From positions 1 to 19,386 of the forward strand of contig CALMPB010000489.1 in the NCBI GenBank assembly GCA_937871985.1: 19,386 bases of DNA. The letters are read 5' to 3'. Made by a program: the position numbers and the translations under genes. Positions 15,521-19,386 of this stretch are shown here, in pieces (position 1 is the stretch's first letter; every line of letters starts with the position of its first letter). Under the pieces are notes generated by a model that was not told where the DNA came from, did not search any database, and worked only from the letters and a program-made list of their open reading frames with translations. Source of the stretch: an uncultured Burkholderiaceae bacterium. GTDB lineage: Bacteria; Pseudomonadota; Gammaproteobacteria; Burkholderiales; Burkholderiaceae.

Positions 15521-16530
15521 TCGGAAATCCAAACACGAGCCCCGCCTTTGCATTCCGGCGCGCCTGGATTCTATGGGTATTGCTGGCGTTGCTGCTGGTG
15601 CTGCCGCTGCTGGGCGAACCCTATTACGTGAAGCTGGCGACGCGCATGGTCATTTTCGGGCTGGCGGCTCTCAGCCTGGATCTGCTGGTGGGCTATACCG
15701 GGCTGATCAGCTTCGGGCACGCGGCCTTCATGGGCGTTGGCGCCTACACCGTGGGAATACTGGCCAGCCATGGCCTGGCCAGCGCCTGGATTGTCTGGCC
15801 GCTGGCCATGCTGGCCGGTGCCGTGCTGGCCTTGTGCATCGGCGCCGTCTCCCTGCGATGCAATGGGCTGTACTTCATTTTCATTACGCTGGCATTTTCG
15901 CAGATGGTGTACTACGGGGCGCAGAGCCTGCGGCAGTATGGCGGCGACGATGGCTTTTCGCTGGATATCTCCAGCACCATCCTGCCCGGCGTGGATGCTT
16001 CGGACCATACGGTGCTGTTCTACGCGTCGGTGGTGCTGTTGCTGGCGGTGCTGTATGCCTGCCGGCGGCTGGTCATGTCGCCGTTCGGGCGGGTGGCCGT
16101 GGCGGTGCGCGACAACGAGCTGCGCCTGCAGGCCGTGGGGGTAAGGCCGTATCCGTACAAGCTGGCGATGTTCGTGGTTTCAGGCGCCATCGGGGCCCTG
16201 GCGGGCGCGCTCATGGCCAACCTGACGGGCTTCATCTCGCCGGGCTATGTGTCGTGGCTGGTGTCGGGCGAGCTGCTGGTCATGGTCATCCTGGGCTCGG
16301 TTGGCACGCTGGTGGGGCCCATACTGGGCGCCGCGCTGTTCGTCGCCTTCGAATATGTGTTGTCGGACTGGACCGAGCACTGGATGCTGGTGTTCGGCCC
16401 CTTACTGGTGTTGCGGGTGCTGCTGCTCAAGGACGGCATATACGGTTTGCTCTTGCGCGGCCCGGCGGCTTCCGCGCCTGCAACCGGCAGCGGGCGCGCC
16501 GAGCCTGCCGGAACGGGAGGGCAAGCATGA
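15517..16530 (+). CDS. Branched-chain amino acid-type ABC transporter permease (LivM family)
   Basis: 337 residues. The ATG at 15517 overlaps the LivH-type stop by 4 bp (ATGA), which decides the start; longer in-frame readings run backwards through the previous gene. A short cytosolic N-terminus is followed by multiple membrane segments. Marks include LDLLVGYTGLISFGHAAFMGVGAYT (LivM hallmark), RLQAVGVRPYPYKLAMFVVSGAIGALAGAL, and VMVILGSVGTLVGPILGAALFV near the C-terminus. It pairs with the LivH-type permease to form the import channel. The C-terminal tail is Ala/Pro/Gly-rich and probably disordered. The stop overlaps the LivG-type start by 4 bp. Confidence 0.94.
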   Translation: MIGNPNTSPAFAFRRAWILWVLLALLLVLPLLGEPYYVKLATRMVIFGLAALSLDLLVGYTGLISFGHAAFMGVGAYTVGILASHGLASAWIVWPLAMLAGAVLALCIGAVSLRCNGLYFIFITLAFSQMVYYGAQSLRQYGGDDGFSLDISSTILPGVDASDHTVLFYASVVLLLAVLYACRRLVMSPFGRVAVAVRDNELRLQAVGVRPYPYKLAMFVVSGAIGALAGALMANLTGFISPGYVSWLVSGELLVMVILGSVGTLVGPILGAALFVAFEYVLSDWTEHWMLVFGPLLVLRVLLLKDGIYGLLLRGPAASAPATGSGRAEPAGTGGQA

Positions 16531-17285
16531 CTACGCCTTTGCTCGAAATTCGCGGCCTCAAGAAGAAATACGGGTCGCTGACCGTTACCGACAACGTGTC
16601 GCTTACCGTGAACGCCAACGAGCTGCATGCGCTTATCGGCCCCAACGGCGCGGGAAAGACCACCTTGGTCAGCCAGATATCGGGGCAGTTGATGCCCGAT
16701 TCCGGTTCCATCCTGCTGGAAAGCGAAGACATTGCCAGGCTGCCCACGCCGCAGCGAACGCGGCGCGGCGTGGGCCGCTCGTTCCAGATAACCAGCATTT
16801 TTTCCAGCCTGACGGCCCAGGAGAATGTGGCGCTGGCGGTGCGGGCCAGCCTGGGGCAGAGCCGGGGTTTCTGGAAGCCGGCTTCGGCCTACGGCCAGGC
16901 GCGTCAACAGGCGCTGGACTTGCTGGAACAGGTGGGGCTGGGCGATTGCGGCGATGCGCCGTGCAATGAGCTGGCCCACGGGCAGTTGCGCCAGTTGGAA
17001 CTGGCGCTGGCCTTGGCCGCCAGGCCGAGAATACTCGTTCTGGACGAGCCCATGGCGGGCCTGGGGCCCGTGGAGGCGCGTCATATGGTGGAGCTGCTCG
17101 CCTCGCTGAAGAATGAATGCGCCATTTTGCTGATCGAGCACGATATGGACGCCGTGTTCGCCCTGGCCGACCGGATCTCCGTTCTGGTGGCCGGCCGCGT
17201 GGTGCTCAGCGGTTCGGCGGACGACGTGCGCAACAGCGATGAAGTGCGCCAGGCGTATCTGGGAGACGATGACGATGAAGCATGA
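16527..17285 (+). CDS. ABC transporter ATP-binding protein (LivG family) with a variant signature motif
   Basis: 252 residues. Walker A is GPNGAGKT (38-45), Walker B ILVLDEP (169-175, catalytic Glu174), and the switch histidine is His205 in LLIEHDMD. It powers import together with the LivF-type ATPase. The start is fixed by the 4-bp overlap (ATGA) with the LivM-type stop. The ABC signature, usually LSxGxQ-like in LivG (for example LSYGxQRRLE), reads LAHGQLRQLE (149-158), so the signature serine is Ala150. The partner ATPase keeps a normal LSGGEQQ. The family is certain; the effect of the changed serine is unknown. It ends in an acidic GDDDDEA tail that overlaps the next gene. Confidence 0.94.
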   Translation: MTTPLLEIRGLKKKYGSLTVTDNVSLTVNANELHALIGPNGAGKTTLVSQISGQLMPDSGSILLESEDIARLPTPQRTRRGVGRSFQITSIFSSLTAQENVALAVRASLGQSRGFWKPASAYGQARQQALDLLEQVGLGDCGDAPCNELAHGQLRQLELALALAARPRILVLDEPMAGLGPVEARHMVELLASLKNECAILLIEHDMDAVFALADRISVLVAGRVVLSGSADDVRNSDEVRQAYLGDDDDEA

Positions 17286-18021
17286 CGGAATATTGCCTGC
17301 CCAGGACGGCTCCGGGGCGCTGCTGGCGCTGGACGGCGTATGCAGCGGCTACGGCCTGGGCCAGGTGTTGTTCGAGGTTTCCATGACGATACGCAAGGGC
17401 GAAGTCGTTTCCTTGATGGGGCGCAACGGCATGGGCAAGACCACGCTCATCCGCACGGTCATGGGCATGCTGGCGCCGCGCGCCGGGAACATCCGGTTCG
17501 GCGAGCGGCGGCTCAACGGCCTGGCCATGCATCGCGTCGCCGCGCTGGGGCTGGGCTGGGTGCCCGAGGGCCGGTTCATTTTCCCCAGCCTTTCGGTGGA
17601 AGAGAACCTGGTGGCTACGGCGTCGCGCCGCGCCGTATCGGCGCAGCCGTGGACGCTGGAGCGTATCTACGAGCTATTCCCGCGTTTGTATGAACGGCGC
17701 AGGAACGGCGGCGCCCAGCTTTCGGGCGGCGAGCAGCAAATGCTGACCATAGGCAGGGCGCTGATGACGAATCCCAGCTTGCTGATCCTGGACGAGGCGA
17801 CGGAAGGGCTGTCGCCCAAGATACGCCAGGAAATCTGGCGGACGCTGGGCGTCGTCAAAAGCACGGGCCAGTCGATACTGGTGGTCGACAAAGACGTTCG
17901 CGCCTTGGCGAAGCTGGCCGATCGCCATTACATGATTGAGAAAGGGCGTATTGCGTGGGAAGGCGATTCGGCGGCGTTGTTCGCCGACGCCGGCCTGGCG
18001 CAGCGCTATGTGGGTCTATGA
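17275..18021 (+). CDS. ABC transporter ATP-binding protein (LivF family)
   Basis: 248 residues from ATG 17275. Walker A is GRNGMGKT (49-56), signature LSGGEQQ (149-155), and Walker B LLILDEATEGL (169-179). The tail of LivF proteins is recognisable in LADRHYMIEKGRIAWEG. I prefer 17275 over the ATGs at 17239 and 17269: GGGAG at 17261-17265 is 9 bp from 17275 but only 3 bp from 17269, and a 17239 start has no site. The gene overlaps the LivG-type gene by 11 bp. Second ATPase of the importer, completing a five-gene transporter. A 22-bp gap then leads to the FAD hydroxylase gene. Confidence 0.94.
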   Translation: MKHDGILPAQDGSGALLALDGVCSGYGLGQVLFEVSMTIRKGEVVSLMGRNGMGKTTLIRTVMGMLAPRAGNIRFGERRLNGLAMHRVAALGLGWVPEGRFIFPSLSVEENLVATASRRAVSAQPWTLERIYELFPRLYERRRNGGAQLSGGEQQMLTIGRALMTNPSLLILDEATEGLSPKIRQEIWRTLGVVKSTGQSILVVDKDVRALAKLADRHYMIEKGRIAWEGDSAALFADAGLAQRYVGL

Positions 18022-18043
18022 ATTTATTGGAAAAGGTGTGCTC

Positions 18044-19174
18044 ATGAAGATCGATGTCGTTGGCGGCGGTCCGGCCGGAATGTATTTTTCAATGCTGATG
18101 AAAAAGCATGATCCAGGCCATCGCATACGTATATACGAACAGAACCCCGTGGATGCGACATACGGATGGGGCGTGGTTTTCTCGGACGTGGCGCTGAGCT
18201 TCCTGGAAAAGGCGGATCCCGTCTTCTACAAGAAGTTCATCGCCGGGCACGAGCGCTGCGACTACATGGAAATCGTGCACAAGGGCGTGCATGTCCAGTT
18301 GAAGAACAATCATTTTTCGCGCGCTTCCCGCATCAATCTGCTGAAGACCCTGCGGGAGGAATGCCTGGCGCAGGGCGTGGAGTTCGAGTTCGGAACCCGT
18401 ATCGACGACGCTGGCAAGCTGGACGGCGCGGACGTCGTCGTGGCGGCGGACGGCGGCAACAGCGCCATCCGCACCCAATTCGCCCAGCACTTCCAGCCCA
18501 CCATCGAGACGCGGCGCAACAAGTTTGCCTGGTACGGCACGCGCCAGCTCTTTCATCCCGTATCGCTTATTTTCCGGGAAACCGAGCATGGTGTGTTCAT
18601 GGCGCACTCCTACCAATACAGCAAGGAGCTAAGCACCTTCCTGGTCGAGGTGGACCCCGAAACATGGCGCCGCGCCGGCCTGGATACGATGACGGACGAG
18701 GAAAGCCGCCGCTACTGCGAAGCCGTGTTCGCGCCCGAGCTGGGCAGCAATGGCCTGTTGTCGAACCGTTCCATCTGGTTCAACGCGAATGTGGTCAGCA
18801 ACGCCAAATGGAGTCACGGCAACATCGTGCTGTTGGGCGACGCCCTGCGCAGCGTGCATTTCTCGCTGGGCTCGGGCACGCGCATGGCCATGCAGGACGC
18901 CATTGCCCTGCAGGAAGCGTTTGCCCGCAACGGCAGCGACGTGCAGGCGGCTTTCGCCGATTTCGAAGGCCAGCGCCGGGATTCCTCATCCACTTTCCAG
19001 GAGGCCGCCGCCAAGAGCCTGGACTGGTACGAGAACATCGGCGAGAAGATGGGGCTGGATCCCGTTTCGTTCGCCTACGACTACATGCGCCGCACCGGCC
19101 GTGTCAGCCACGACGACCTGCGCGAGCGCGACCCCGATTTCGTGGCCAGCTACGAGGCGATTGCGGCGGCGTAG
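18044..19174 (+). CDS. FAD-dependent aromatic monooxygenase, salicylyl-CoA 5-hydroxylase / 2-aminobenzoyl-CoA monooxygenase N-terminal-type
   Basis: 376 residues. It starts MKIDVVGGGPAGMYFSMLMK, an N-terminal FAD dinucleotide fold (GGGPAG at 7-12). DATYGWGVVFSD follows, and GNIVLLGDALRSVHFSLGSG provides the second FAD/ribityl motif (GD) with the HFSxGSGT block typical of the salicylyl-CoA hydroxylase and 2-aminobenzoyl-CoA monooxygenase group. In that group many members carry a fused C-terminal old-yellow-enzyme domain of similar size; here the protein stops after the hydroxylase half, and the next gene is on the other strand. AAGG at 18033-18036 lies 7 bp before ATG 18044. The likely reaction is ring hydroxylation of an aryl-CoA made by the ligase in this operon. 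Family is confident; substrate is inferred. Confidence 0.88.
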   Translation: MKIDVVGGGPAGMYFSMLMKKHDPGHRIRIYEQNPVDATYGWGVVFSDVALSFLEKADPVFYKKFIAGHERCDYMEIVHKGVHVQLKNNHFSRASRINLLKTLREECLAQGVEFEFGTRIDDAGKLDGADVVVAADGGNSAIRTQFAQHFQPTIETRRNKFAWYGTRQLFHPVSLIFRETEHGVFMAHSYQYSKELSTFLVEVDPETWRRAGLDTMTDEESRRYCEAVFAPELGSNGLLSNRSIWFNANVVSNAKWSHGNIVLLGDALRSVHFSLGSGTRMAMQDAIALQEAFARNGSDVQAAFADFEGQRRDSSSTFQEAAAKSLDWYENIGEKMGLDPVSFAYDYMRRTGRVSHDDLRERDPDFVASYEAIAAA

Positions 19175-19197
19175 CGGAGTCTCAGCGTGGCTGGATT

Positions 19198-19386
19198 CTA
19201 GTTCTTGGGGTTTTCCCACAGCACGTCGGATCCGCCCGCGTTTTTGTTCAGTACGCGGGCCAGCACAAAACATAGATCCGAGAGGCGGTTCAGGTATTGG
19301 CGGGGCGGTTCGTTGAGCAGTTCGCTGCGGTTCAGCGTGACGACCGATCTTTCCGCCCGGCGGCAGACGGTGCGGGCCAGGTGGGC
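19198..19386 (-). CDS. Cob(I)alamin adenosyltransferase (PduO/ATR type), C-terminal fragment at window edge
   Basis: On the minus strand the frame is open from base 19386 to a TAG at 19198-19200, encoding the last 62 residues of a longer protein whose start lies beyond the window. The fragment reads AHLARTVCRRAERSVVTL, then PPRQYLNRLSDLCFVLAR, VLNKNAGGSDVLW and ENPKN. The arginine-rich R-x-x-CRRAER helix and YLNRLSDL-F are hallmarks of PduO-type ATP:corrinoid adenosyltransferases, which make adenosylcobalamin. It is convergent with the FAD hydroxylase gene, with 23 bp between stops. It is probably unrelated to the catabolic operons and marks the return to core genes. It lacks a start codon in the window, so a start-based gene call would miss it. 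Confidence 0.93.
   Translation of the reverse strand, partial: AHLARTVCRRAERSVVTLNRSELLNEPPRQYLNRLSDLCFVLARVLNKNAGGSDVLWENPKN

Noticed and set aside
15573..16526. Long frame upstream of the LivG-type gene suggesting an N-terminal fusion
   Set aside because: It is out of frame with the LivM-type permease that clearly occupies this DNA. The ATGA overlap at 16527 gives the normal LivG start.
1..19386. Mobile elements, CRISPR arrays, tRNA or rRNA genes
   Set aside because: I looked on both strands and saw no transposase or integrase frames, no regularly spaced repeats and no tRNA or rRNA-like segments.

Overview
The window is high-GC bacterial chromosome, most likely from a betaproteobacterium of the Alcaligenaceae type (Bordetella/Achromobacter-like). 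This rests on codon bias, LipA and adenosyltransferase sequence flavour, and gene content; it is an impression, not a computed placement. No rRNA, tRNA, CRISPR array, IS element or phage gene is visible. Housekeeping genes sit at both edges: the 3' three-quarters of lipA on the left, and the last 62 codons of a PduO-type cob(I)alamin adenosyltransferase on the right (minus strand). Between them lie two complete, separately regulated catabolic units.

Unit 1 (about 774-7985): a LysR regulator is transcribed leftward from a spacer holding a perfect 22-bp palindrome. Divergent from it run a GMC-family FAD alcohol dehydrogenase/oxidase, a HyuA-like ATPase subunit, a HyuB-like subunit and a 95-residue four-cysteine protein. 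HyuA + HyuB + a small zinc-ribbon-like subunit is the layout of the acetone/acetophenone carboxylase branch rather than of plain hydantoinases. The inferred logic is oxidation of a secondary alcohol to a ketone, then ATP-dependent carboxylation. The substrate is unknown.

Unit 2 (about 7996-19174): a TetR regulator is transcribed leftward. Across a 246-bp spacer with several TTTGAC/GTCAAA half-sites, a long operon runs rightward: large alpha/beta hydrolase, VOC-fold dioxygenase-like protein, EntE/DhbE-like aryl acid adenylating ligase, 4-hydroxybenzoyl-CoA-type thioesterase, a complete branched-chain-amino-acid-type ABC importer (binding protein, two permeases, two ATPases), and a stand-alone FAD hydroxylase resembling the N-terminal half of salicylyl-CoA 5-hydroxylase / 2-aminobenzoyl-CoA monooxygenase. 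Genes overlap by 4-11 bp or are separated by tens of bases. The inferred job is import of an aromatic acid (probably ortho-hydroxy or ortho-amino), activation to a CoA thioester, ring hydroxylation, thioester hydrolysis, and possibly ring cleavage and hydrolysis by the VOC and alpha/beta-hydrolase proteins. No cupin-type gentisate dioxygenase is present in the window.

The best candidates for something undescribed are the short-subunit carboxylase operon and the aryl-CoA operon that pairs a VOC protein with an unusual hydrolase. Neither substrate can be fixed from sequence alone.
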